Assembly: GCF_002432125.1 (NCBI RefSeq)
Contig: NZ_DJFS01000065.1
Span: forward strand, 1 to 10,973
Length of the DNA stretch: 10,973 nt
DNA from: Brevundimonas sp. UBA5866
GTDB lineage: Bacteria; Pseudomonadota; Alphaproteobacteria; Caulobacterales; Caulobacteraceae
Direction of reading: 5' to 3'
In this document: piece by piece, positions 1-6,337 of the stretch
How the letters are laid out: each line of letters starts with the position of its first letter
How positions within the stretch are numbered: the first letter of the stretch is position 1
Notes under the pieces: model-generated
The model's database searches: none
What the model was told of the DNA's origin: nothing
What the model saw: only the letters and a program-made list of their open reading frames with translations
Program-made: the position numbers and the translations under genes

Positions 1-747
1 GAGGGCGTCGTCGCCGAGATCGAGGCCCTCGGCGGGCAGGCTGTCGCCGCCCCGCTGGCCGTCGAAGCGGCGGATTCAGGCGAACGTTTGCTGCAGGCGG
101 CGCTGGACGCCTTTGGCCGCGTGGATGGTCTGCTGAACAATGCGGGTGCGCCCGAGGCCAAGACCCTGCACAAACAGACCACCGAGGCCTTTCGCGAGGT
201 GTTCGAGGTCAACTTCTTCGGCAGCCTGACCCCGACCCTGCCCATCTATCGTCACATGCGCGAGCAGGGCTATGGCCGCATCGTCATGTCCACCTCGGCG
301 GCGGGGCTACATGGGGTTCACGGTATGGCCAGCTATTCGGCGTCCAAGGCGGCGCTGATCGGCCTGATGCGGACCATTGCTCTGGAGGGCGGGCCGCGCG
401 GCGTTCACTGCAATGCACTGGCCCCCTATGCCGCGACAGGGATGACGGCAGAATATCTTGAGGATGCACGCGCCAAGCTGATGGCCCCCGAACGTGTCGC
501 CCCTGTGGCCAGCTGGCTGATGTCGGCGGACTGTTCCCTCAACGGGGAGTCCATTGTGACCGGATGCGGCACGGTGCGCCGCGCCGCGCGCATCGAAGGG
601 CCCGGCATCCACTATCCCGGTGACTTCTCGCCCGAACAACTGAACCACGATCTGGATCGGTTGATGGATATCACAACATGGAAGACGTTTTCGGACGGTC
701 AGGTGGCGTTCGAGGACCTGATGGCCGATCTGCCCACGCCATCGTGA
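1..747 (+). CDS. Short-chain dehydrogenase/reductase (SDR), 5' end outside the window
   Basis: Probable NAD(P)-dependent alcohol/ketone oxidoreductase of the classical SDR fold. The reading frame is open from base 1 to the TGA at 745-747 (248 visible codons). The N-terminal TGxxxGxG cofactor loop must lie before the window. Visible signatures are NNAGA (about 136-150), VNFFGS (nt 208-225) and the catalytic triad: Ser at 295-297 and YSASK with Tyr at 334-336 and Lys at 346-348. A tail of about 70 residues follows the usual core and contains NGESIVTGCG. It resembles SDRs related to the hydroxyacyl-CoA dehydrogenase part of peroxisomal multifunctional enzyme 2, so a 3-hydroxyacyl-CoA or similar substrate is plausible but inferred. 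The first in-frame start inside the window (TTG at 88) would remove the Rossmann glycine loop and is not a real start. It lies 88 bp upstream of the dioxygenase gene on the same strand. The family is sure; the substrate is not. Confidence 0.93.
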   Translation, partial: EGVVAEIEALGGQAVAAPLAVEAADSGERLLQAALDAFGRVDGLLNNAGAPEAKTLHKQTTEAFREVFEVNFFGSLTPTLPIYRHMREQGYGRIVMSTSAAGLHGVHGMASYSASKAALIGLMRTIALEGGPRGVHCNALAPYAATGMTAEYLEDARAKLMAPERVAPVASWLMSADCSLNGESIVTGCGTVRRAARIEGPGIHYPGDFSPEQLNHDLDRLMDITTWKTFSDGQVAFEDLMADLPTPS

Positions 748-748
748 C

Positions 749-777
749 TTGCACTAACAGACCAAAAAGCACATAGT
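749..777 (+). promoter_or_regulatory. Weak candidate promoter upstream of the dioxygenase operon
   Basis: TTGCAC at 749-754 and CATAGT at 772-777 are separated by 17 bp, the standard sigma-70 spacing. They match the -35 and -10 consensus at only 3 and 4 of 6 positions. This is the only non-coding gap longer than 40 bp in the window, and it is AT-rich compared with its surroundings, so a promoter here is reasonable. It could equally be a spacer inside a longer transcript that includes the SDR. No GC-rich hairpin followed by a T-run, which would indicate a terminator for the SDR, is visible in 748-835. Confidence 0.2.
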
Positions 778-783
778 CGCGTT

Positions 784-794
784 ATAAAAGTTAT
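784..794. repeat. Short inverted repeat in the 748-835 gap
   Basis: ATAA at 784-787 and TTAT at 791-794 are perfect inverted arms around a 3-base centre (AAG), about 42 bases before the dioxygenase start. A regulator could bind such a site, but four-base arms in an AT-rich patch occur easily by chance. A second small palindrome, CCTG-CA-CAGG, lies at 813-822. Neither is a recognised operator. Confidence 0.2.
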
Positions 795-820
795 GGACGC
801 CCGCAAAGGGTGCCTGCACA

Positions 821-830
821 GGGAAGGAAG
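821..830 (+). promoter_or_regulatory. Ribosome binding site of the dioxygenase gene
   Basis: GGGAAGGAAG ends five bases before the ATG at 836. It is purine-rich with a GGAAGG core, the strongest Shine-Dalgarno-like element in the window together with the one before 7841. It supports the ATG at 836 as the true start. Confidence 0.65.
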
Positions 831-835
831 TCGTC

Positions 836-2296
836 ATGGCCGATGATGCCCGGCGTATCGAGACAGGCCCGCTCAGCCCGCTGAACCAGCTCAACCCCTA
901 TCTTCAGGGGGCCTATGAGCCGGTGGCGAAAGAGACGACCGCGCTTGAACTGGACGTCATCGGCGAGATTCCGCGCGATCTTTACGGCTGTTTCTATCGC
1001 AACGGCCCCAACCCCGCGCAGGCCCCCGAGGGGCTGCACCACTGGTTCGATGGCGACGGCATGCTGCACGCCATCTATTTCGAGAATGGCAAGGCGGAGT
1101 ACCGCAACCGCTTCATCCGCAGCCCCGACAATGTCGCCGACCTGAACGGCGGCTGTGGCGCGGGCGGGGTCATGTATCCGTCCACACGGGCCGATCCCCA
1201 CTCGACGCGCGGTGACAGGGTCTACAAGGACACCGCCAACACCGATGTGGTCGTCCACAACGGCTCGCTGATGGCCCTGTGGTACATCTCGGGCCAGCCG
1301 GTGCGGGTAAATGCCCGCACGCTTGAAACCATCGGCATCGAGAACTTTGGCGGCAAGTTGCCCCGCCATGTCTCTGCCCACTCCAAGGTCGATCCCAGGA
1401 CCGGCGAGTTCGTCTTTTTCGACTATTCCCTCTACGAGCCGTGGATGACCTTCGGCACGGTCAGCGCCCGGAACGAGCTGACCCATTTCGAGCGTGTCGA
1501 ACTTCCCGGACCGCGCCTGCCGCACGACATGGGTCTGACCGAGAACTACGTCATCCTTCATGACCTGCCCGTCGTCTTTACCGACAGCGGACTGCGCAAC
1601 AGCCAGTGGAACATCCACTTTGCCGACCAGCCCGCCCGTTTCGGCGTCGTCCCGCGCAGAGGCAGGGGCGACCAGATCCGCTGGTTCGAAACCGACAGCT
1701 GCTACATCTACCATGTCGTCAACAGCTGGGAGGACGGCGAAGAGGTGGTGATGACCGCCTGTATGATGGTGCCCAACGGTTATCCGCTGAACCCCGACTA
1801 CGGCCCCTATGCCGCTATGGTGAATGTGCTGGCGCTGAACGCCGTGCCGGTCGAGTGGCGGATGAACATGCGCACCGGAGAAATAAGAAAGCGCCAGCTG
1901 GATGACCGCATCGGCGAGTTCCCCGTCGTCAATCTGGACTATGCCAGCCGCCCGACGAAATGGTCCTACCACGTCGCCATGTCCAATACGGAGCTTCAGC
2001 GGTTCAAGGGTCTGATCAAGTATGACCTGACCACCGGCGCGGCCAAAACCTATGACTATGAGCCGCAGATGTTCGGCTCCGAGCCCGCCTTTGCCCCGCG
2101 CATCGACGCCAGGGACGAGGACGACGGCTATGTCATCGCCTTTGCCACCGATGAAAATACCGGTCGTTCCGAAGTCCAGATCATCGATGCGAAGAACTTC
2201 GAGGACGGGGCGGTCGCCCGCGTCCTCCTGCCTGCACGCGTCCCTGCCGGTTTCCACGGCACATGGGCACGCGGCGACCAAATTGCCCGGAGCTGA
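836..2296 (+). CDS. Carotenoid oxygenase / lignostilbene dioxygenase family protein
   Basis: Non-haem Fe(II) dioxygenase expected to split an alkene double bond into two carbonyl products. The 486-residue length is normal for bacterial members. The N-terminal family signature is intact: DLYGCFYRNGPNP (about 48-60) and HHWFDGDGMLHA (68-79). The four iron-binding histidines of the seven-bladed propeller are all identifiable: His182 in SAHSK, His230 in LPHDMG, His293 in YHVVNSWED and His474 in GFHGTW. Lys131 in YKDTANTDVV probably matches the lysine that contacts the phenolic hydroxyl in lignostilbene dioxygenases (my alignment from memory). No signal peptide or membrane segment is seen, so the enzyme is cytoplasmic. 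It is the first gene of the tight block and has a good RBS. The next gene starts 9 bp after its stop. Substrate may be a stilbene, phenylpropene or apocarotenoid. The downstream aldehyde dehydrogenase and CoA ligases fit onward use of an aldehyde product. Confidence 0.93.
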   Translation: MADDARRIETGPLSPLNQLNPYLQGAYEPVAKETTALELDVIGEIPRDLYGCFYRNGPNPAQAPEGLHHWFDGDGMLHAIYFENGKAEYRNRFIRSPDNVADLNGGCGAGGVMYPSTRADPHSTRGDRVYKDTANTDVVVHNGSLMALWYISGQPVRVNARTLETIGIENFGGKLPRHVSAHSKVDPRTGEFVFFDYSLYEPWMTFGTVSARNELTHFERVELPGPRLPHDMGLTENYVILHDLPVVFTDSGLRNSQWNIHFADQPARFGVVPRRGRGDQIRWFETDSCYIYHVVNSWEDGEEVVMTACMMVPNGYPLNPDYGPYAAMVNVLALNAVPVEWRMNMRTGEIRKRQLDDRIGEFPVVNLDYASRPTKWSYHVAMSNTELQRFKGLIKYDLTTGAAKTYDYEPQMFGSEPAFAPRIDARDEDDGYVIAFATDENTGRSEVQIIDAKNFEDGAVARVLLPARVPAGFHGTWARGDQIARS

Positions 2297-2305
2297 GCCG
2301 CAAGT

Positions 2306-3454
2306 ATGACCGCCTATATCGTTGATGCTGTCCGTACGCCGCGCGGCAAGGCCCGCCCCGAAGGCGCTCTGGCAGCGCTGAAGCCGCAACAGTTGGTGAC
2401 CGCCCTGATCGATGCGATGGAGGACCGTGGCCATACCCCGCGCGAGGCCGAGGGCCTCTTGCTGGGCAGCGTGGGTCAGGTGGGCGCACAGGGCGGCCAT
2501 ATCGCTCTGGTGGCCAAACTTCATGCAAAGCTGGACGACACCGCCTTTGCCATCAGCCTGAACAACTATTGCGTCTCGGGACTGACCGCCATCGCCCAGG
2601 CCGGACAGATGGTATCGTCCGGTAGTGCCAGATCGGTCCTCGCCGGCGGGGTCGAGATGATGTCGCGTGTGCCCTTCATGGCCGACAAGGCCGACTATTA
2701 CCGCGACAATGAACTGGAGCCGCGCGCCCGCTTCATTCCGGTGGCGGTGGCCGCCGACCGTCTGGCCGAGGACACCGGCATCAGTCGTGGGGAATTGGAT
2801 GCTGTGGCCCTGACCTCGCAACAGCGCACCGCCGCCGCCGAGGGTACGCCGCTGGTGGCGTCGCGCATTGCCGTAAATGGACTAACCAAGGAAGAACCCG
2901 CCCGCCCCCGGACCAATGCCGACTTCCTCGCCAGCCTTCCGCCCGCTTTCGAGCCTTTGGCCGAGCCCTATGCCGAGGCGCTGGAAGGCCGCAAAATCGA
3001 CTTTCGACACACCATCGCCCATGCTCCGCCCATGACGGACGGTGCCGCACTGGCACTGGTGTCGGCATCGCCCGAGGGGGCGCGCGCCCGCATCGTCGCC
3101 TCGGTCGAGGTGGGGGGCGATCCGGCGGCCTCGCTGACCGCAGGGTTCGATGCGATGGACAGGGTGCTGGCCAAGGCCGGACTGACACTGGCCGACATGG
3201 ACCGGATCGAGTTCATGGAAGCCTTTGCCGTCGTCATCGCCAAATTCCTGCGCGACTATGAAGTCGATGCGGACAAGGTGAATGTGGGTGGCGGCCATCT
3301 GGCCAAGGGCCACCCGATGGGGGCCACGGGGGCCATACTTCTGTCCTCGCTGCTGGATGCGCTGGATGAATCCGGCGGGCGCTATGGTCTGGTGGTGGCT
3401 GCGGGCGCTCAGGGCGTGGGCGCAGCCATGATCGTCGAGCGTCTGGAGCGCTGA
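2306..3454 (+). CDS. Thiolase-family protein (FadI/HADHB-like) with altered catalytic residues
   Basis: Member of the thiolase superfamily, which makes or breaks C-C bonds next to a CoA thioester. The start fits the family (IVDAVRTPRGK at residues 5-15) and the length, 382, is slightly short. Cys89 in NNYCVSG is the acyl-accepting nucleophile, GGVEMMSRVP follows at 114-123, and His336 lies in GHPMGATG. TDGAA at 244-248 and EFMEAFA at 302-308 show closeness to the FadI / trifunctional-protein beta group (normally EFHEAF). Two loops are unusual: the Asn or His of N/H-EAF is Met304, and the C-terminal Cys of the CxxGGxG-type motif is Ala366 (AGAQGVG at 366-372). Ordinary thiolysis or Claisen condensation uses these residues, so activity may be reduced or changed. 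The frame is intact with normal codon use, so it is not an evident pseudogene. It starts 9 bp after the dioxygenase gene and ends 1 bp before the aldehyde dehydrogenase gene. Confidence 0.9.
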   Translation: MTAYIVDAVRTPRGKARPEGALAALKPQQLVTALIDAMEDRGHTPREAEGLLLGSVGQVGAQGGHIALVAKLHAKLDDTAFAISLNNYCVSGLTAIAQAGQMVSSGSARSVLAGGVEMMSRVPFMADKADYYRDNELEPRARFIPVAVAADRLAEDTGISRGELDAVALTSQQRTAAAEGTPLVASRIAVNGLTKEEPARPRTNADFLASLPPAFEPLAEPYAEALEGRKIDFRHTIAHAPPMTDGAALALVSASPEGARARIVASVEVGGDPAASLTAGFDAMDRVLAKAGLTLADMDRIEFMEAFAVVIAKFLRDYEVDADKVNVGGGHLAKGHPMGATGAILLSSLLDALDESGGRYGLVVAAGAQGVGAAMIVERLER

Positions 3455-3455
3455 G

Positions 3456-5114
3456 ATGGACCGTGACGCTCTGGTCGCCCGTCATGCCGATCTGATCGAA
3501 AAAGCCATCGCGGCGGTCGAGACACGCATCGCTTGGTCGCCCTTCAAGGACTCGCCCTCGACCAAGATCCACGGACCGGACAAGCCGGTGGCGGGCAAGG
3601 CGGCGTTCGAGAACCAGCTGGGCAAGCCCTTCGATCTGGACCAGCCCGGCGTGGTGGACCGTGTCGGGGCCGAGGTGTCGCCCTATACGCAAAAGCCGCT
3701 GGGCATCACCTATCCGCGCTGTTCGCCCGACGCCCTGATCGCGGCGGCAGAGGACGCGTGGCCCGCGTGGCGCGAGGCCGATCCCGAACTGCGCCTTGCC
3801 CTGTGTGTCGAGATGGCCGAGCGCCTGTACGACGCCAATTTCGAAATGGCGCAGGCCGTCATGCATGTGGCGGGGCAGAGCTATACCCAGTCCTTCAGCG
3901 GGTCCGGTCCCAATGCGCTGGATCGGGGGATCGAGGCGCTGGCCTACGCCGCCAAGGCTCTGCGCGACGTGGCCCGCACCGGACGGTACGAGCGTTTGTT
4001 CGGGGCCGAACGCGTGGCGTTGGACAAGACCTATAGCTTGGTGCCGCGTGGTATCGGTCTGGTTATCTGTTGCGCCAGTTTCCCGACGTGGAACGCCTAT
4101 CCCGCCATGTTCGCCTCTTTGGCGACGGGCAATCCGGTCATCGTCAAACCCCACCCCATAGCCATCCTGCCGATGGCCATTGTGGTACGCGAATGCCGCA
4201 AGGTTCTGATGGATTACGGGTTTGATCCCAACCTGATCACCCTTGCCGCCGATACGCTGGATGAGCCCGTCGCGCAGGTGCTGGTGGACCATCCGGCCAT
4301 CCAGATCATCGACTTTACGGGCAGCCCCCGTTACGGCGGCCATCTGGAACGCACGGTGACGGGCAAGCTGCTGTTCACCGAGACAGCGGGCGTGAACACC
4401 GTAGTGGTCCATTCGGTCGCCGATCTGGAGGACACCGCCCGCGCCATCGCCCGCGCCTCGTCGCTGTTCTCGGCCCAGATGTGCACCAGTCCGCAGGTCA
4501 TCTATGTGGACCCTGCCCTTGCCGAGGTGTTCGGACAGGCACTGGTCCGCCAGATCGATGCCATCGCCGATGATCCCGCACAGGCCGCCGGCATCATGGG
4601 GGCCATTCAGGGCGAGGTCAGCCTGAAGGCTGTGGCCGATGTGCGCCGCGCCATCGAGGGCCGCGACGGCGTGCAGGTGCTGCGCGAGGCCGCGCCCTAT
4701 GACCATCCCCAGTTTCCGGATGCACGCACCCTGACGCCGCTGGTCATCGCCAGCGAGGGCTCGGCAGCCGATCTCTATGCCGAGGAGCATTTCGGGCCTG
4801 TGCTGTTTGTCGTGTCGATGGACGGCGATGAGGCCGTGAAAGAGGCCACGACACTGGCCAAGACCCGTGGTTCCATCTCGTCCTACATGTATTCGACGGA
4901 CGAGGATTTCATCGCCCGCTCGGCCCCGCTTTACGAAATGGCGGGGGCCAATCTGACGATCAATCTGACGGGGGCGATGTGGATCAACTTTGCCGCCGCC
5001 TATAGCGACTATCACGTCACGGGACTGAACCCCGCAGGCAATGCCTGTCTGGCCGATCTGGCCTTTGTCGCCTCGCGCTTCCGCATCGTCCAGCGCAGAC
5101 GGCCCGCTGCATGA
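3456..5114 (+). CDS. paaN: PaaN-type aldehyde dehydrogenase
   Basis: NAD(P)-dependent aldehyde dehydrogenase of the PaaN branch, found in many phenylacetate-associated loci. It is distinct from the PaaZ fusion and has no C-terminal MaoC hydratase domain. The 552-residue length matches the family. Characteristic N-terminal segments are AWSPFKDSPS (26-35), VAGKAAFENQLGKPFDLDQPG (45-65) and GAEVSPY (71-77). ALDH catalytic features are present: FPTWN with Asn213, VKPHP with Lys231, FTGS (287-290), the general base Glu309 in FTETAG, and the nucleophile Cys343 in QMCTSP. No paaABCDE, paaG, paaJ or paaZ genes are present here, so the in vivo substrate need not come from phenylacetyl-CoA. An aldehyde made by the dioxygenase two genes upstream is a natural candidate (inference). 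It starts 1 bp after the thiolase stop with GGAG at 3445-3448, and its stop overlaps the next start (ATGA), which suggests translational coupling. Confidence 0.9.
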   Translation: MDRDALVARHADLIEKAIAAVETRIAWSPFKDSPSTKIHGPDKPVAGKAAFENQLGKPFDLDQPGVVDRVGAEVSPYTQKPLGITYPRCSPDALIAAAEDAWPAWREADPELRLALCVEMAERLYDANFEMAQAVMHVAGQSYTQSFSGSGPNALDRGIEALAYAAKALRDVARTGRYERLFGAERVALDKTYSLVPRGIGLVICCASFPTWNAYPAMFASLATGNPVIVKPHPIAILPMAIVVRECRKVLMDYGFDPNLITLAADTLDEPVAQVLVDHPAIQIIDFTGSPRYGGHLERTVTGKLLFTETAGVNTVVVHSVADLEDTARAIARASSLFSAQMCTSPQVIYVDPALAEVFGQALVRQIDAIADDPAQAAGIMGAIQGEVSLKAVADVRRAIEGRDGVQVLREAAPYDHPQFPDARTLTPLVIASEGSAADLYAEEHFGPVLFVVSMDGDEAVKEATTLAKTRGSISSYMYSTDEDFIARSAPLYEMAGANLTINLTGAMWINFAAAYSDYHVTGLNPAGNACLADLAFVASRFRIVQRRRPAA

Positions 5115-6337
5115 GCACCGGGTTCTTCATCGCCGGAGCGTCAATGACGGCACTGGGCAAGCGGTTGGGCGACAGCGTGAAGTCACTGACCGCCGAAGCC
5201 GTGCGTGACGCCCTGGCCGATGCGGGCGCGGAGATTTCGCACATCGAGGCGGCGTGGTTTTCCAACACCCGCCAGCCCATGCTGGAAGGCCAGAACACCG
5301 TGCGCGGCCAGATCGCCCTGCGTCCCCTGGGTCTGACGGGCATTCCGGTGACCAATGTCGAGAACGCCTGTGCGTCCGGCTCGACCGCCCTGTGGCAGGC
5401 GATGAACTGGCTGAAGGCGGGCGCGGGCGATATCGCCCTGGTGGTCGGTGCGGAGAAGATGGTCTTTCCCGACCGTCCCGAGCGTGTCGCCGCGGCCTTT
5501 GCGGGCGGTACCGATATCCATGACCGTCAATCGGTGCTGGACTATATCGCCACAATGGGAGGCGAAGCCCCCGGTGACGGACGCAGCCTGTTCATGGACC
5601 TCTATGCCGCGCAGGCCCGTGCCCATGCCGAAAGATATGGCTCGACGCAGGAAGACCTCGCCCGCATCGCCGCCAAGAACCACACGGCGGGGCGCCTGAA
5701 CCCCAAGTCCCAGTACCGCACCCCGATGAGCGTGGAGCAGGTACTGGCCGACAAACCCATCGTGCATCCCTTTACCCGCGCCATGTGCGCGCCCGTCAGC
5801 GACGGGGCGGCGGCCATCATCGTCTGCACCGCCAAGGGGCTGGCGAAACTTGGGTCGGCTTCACGGGCCGTGCGGGTCCGTGGCTGCGCCCTTGTCAGCG
5901 CCAGCCAGCGTGCGCCGGAAGATTTCGAAAACCACATCGGCCGCCTTGCCGCGCTCAAGGCCTATGAACAGGCTTCGCTCGATCCTGCCGATATCGACCT
6001 GGCCGAGGTGCATGACGCGACCAGCTATGCCGAACTCCAGCAGATAGAAAACCTTGGCCTTTCGGTGGCAGGCACGGTCGGCGGGCGACTGAAACGGGGC
6101 GACTTTGCCCTTGGCGGGCGCACGCCGGTCAATCCTTCCGGCGGGCTGGTGGCCAAGGGCCACCCCGTCGGTGCCACCGGATTGGCCCAGCTCTATGAAC
6201 TCATCCAGCACCTGCGCGGCGAGGCTGGCGAGCGACAGGTCGAAAACGCCCGCATCGGCGTGGCGGAAAACGGCGGCGGCTTCCTCGGCGTCGAAGAAGC
6301 CGCCACGGTCGTGACGGTACTGGAGCGCGCGACATGA
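5111..6337 (+). CDS. Thiolase-family protein, SCP-x-like (acetyl-CoA acetyltransferase type)
   Basis: Second thiolase of the operon, from a different branch than the first. The 408-residue length is normal. Cys87 in ENACASGS is the nucleophile, GAEKM follows at 113-117, PVSDGAAA at 228-235, and HDATSYAEL (301-309) replaces the NEAF motif, as in SCP-x-type thiolases. NPSGGLVAKGHPVGATG (341-357) carries His351. The C-terminal catalytic Cys position is taken by the AENGGG motif (385-390), which I recall as typical of a large group of bacterial thiolase-like proteins, so this is probably a subfamily trait and not damage. Probable role is CoA-dependent cleavage of a 3-ketoacyl-CoA or a related C-C bond step. 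No DUF35 partner protein is seen, which argues against a classic Ltp2-like retro-aldolase pair. The ATG overlaps the paaN stop by 4 bp and there is no clear Shine-Dalgarno, so it relies on coupling. Its stop overlaps the next ATG by 4 bp. Confidence 0.9.
   Translation: MSTGFFIAGASMTALGKRLGDSVKSLTAEAVRDALADAGAEISHIEAAWFSNTRQPMLEGQNTVRGQIALRPLGLTGIPVTNVENACASGSTALWQAMNWLKAGAGDIALVVGAEKMVFPDRPERVAAAFAGGTDIHDRQSVLDYIATMGGEAPGDGRSLFMDLYAAQARAHAERYGSTQEDLARIAAKNHTAGRLNPKSQYRTPMSVEQVLADKPIVHPFTRAMCAPVSDGAAAIIVCTAKGLAKLGSASRAVRVRGCALVSASQRAPEDFENHIGRLAALKAYEQASLDPADIDLAEVHDATSYAELQQIENLGLSVAGTVGGRLKRGDFALGGRTPVNPSGGLVAKGHPVGATGLAQLYELIQHLRGEAGERQVENARIGVAENGGGFLGVEEAATVVTVLERAT

Noticed and set aside
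748..835. A rho-independent terminator after the SDR
   Set aside because: No GC-rich stem with a following T-run is present. The small palindromes at 784-794 and 813-822 are too short.
793..846. A 17-codon open frame (ATG at 793) ending just inside the dioxygenase gene, as a possible leader peptide
   Set aside because: It has no Shine-Dalgarno sequence, no run of regulatory codons and no attenuator hairpin. Its overlap with the real start is probably chance.
791..2821. A 676-codon open frame on the - strand opposite the dioxygenase and the first thiolase
   Set aside because: It runs across two well-supported genes and encodes a Gly/His/Val/Arg-rich product with no recognisable motif. Such frames arise from the high-GC third positions of the real genes on the other strand.
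2306..3454. First thiolase as a pseudogene because of its missing catalytic residues
   Set aside because: The frame is full length, codon use matches its neighbours, Cys89 and His336 remain, and the gene is embedded in a tight operon. Specialised function fits better than decay.
3234..5015. A 593-codon open frame on the - strand opposite paaN
   Set aside because: Same cause: it is a shadow of a strongly supported ALDH gene, with low-complexity basic sequence and no domain.
3301..6180. The shared string GGCCAAGGGCCACCC in both thiolase genes (near 3301 and 6151) as a repeat
   Set aside because: It encodes the conserved AKGHP motif of the thiolase family in both genes, so protein conservation and codon bias explain it.
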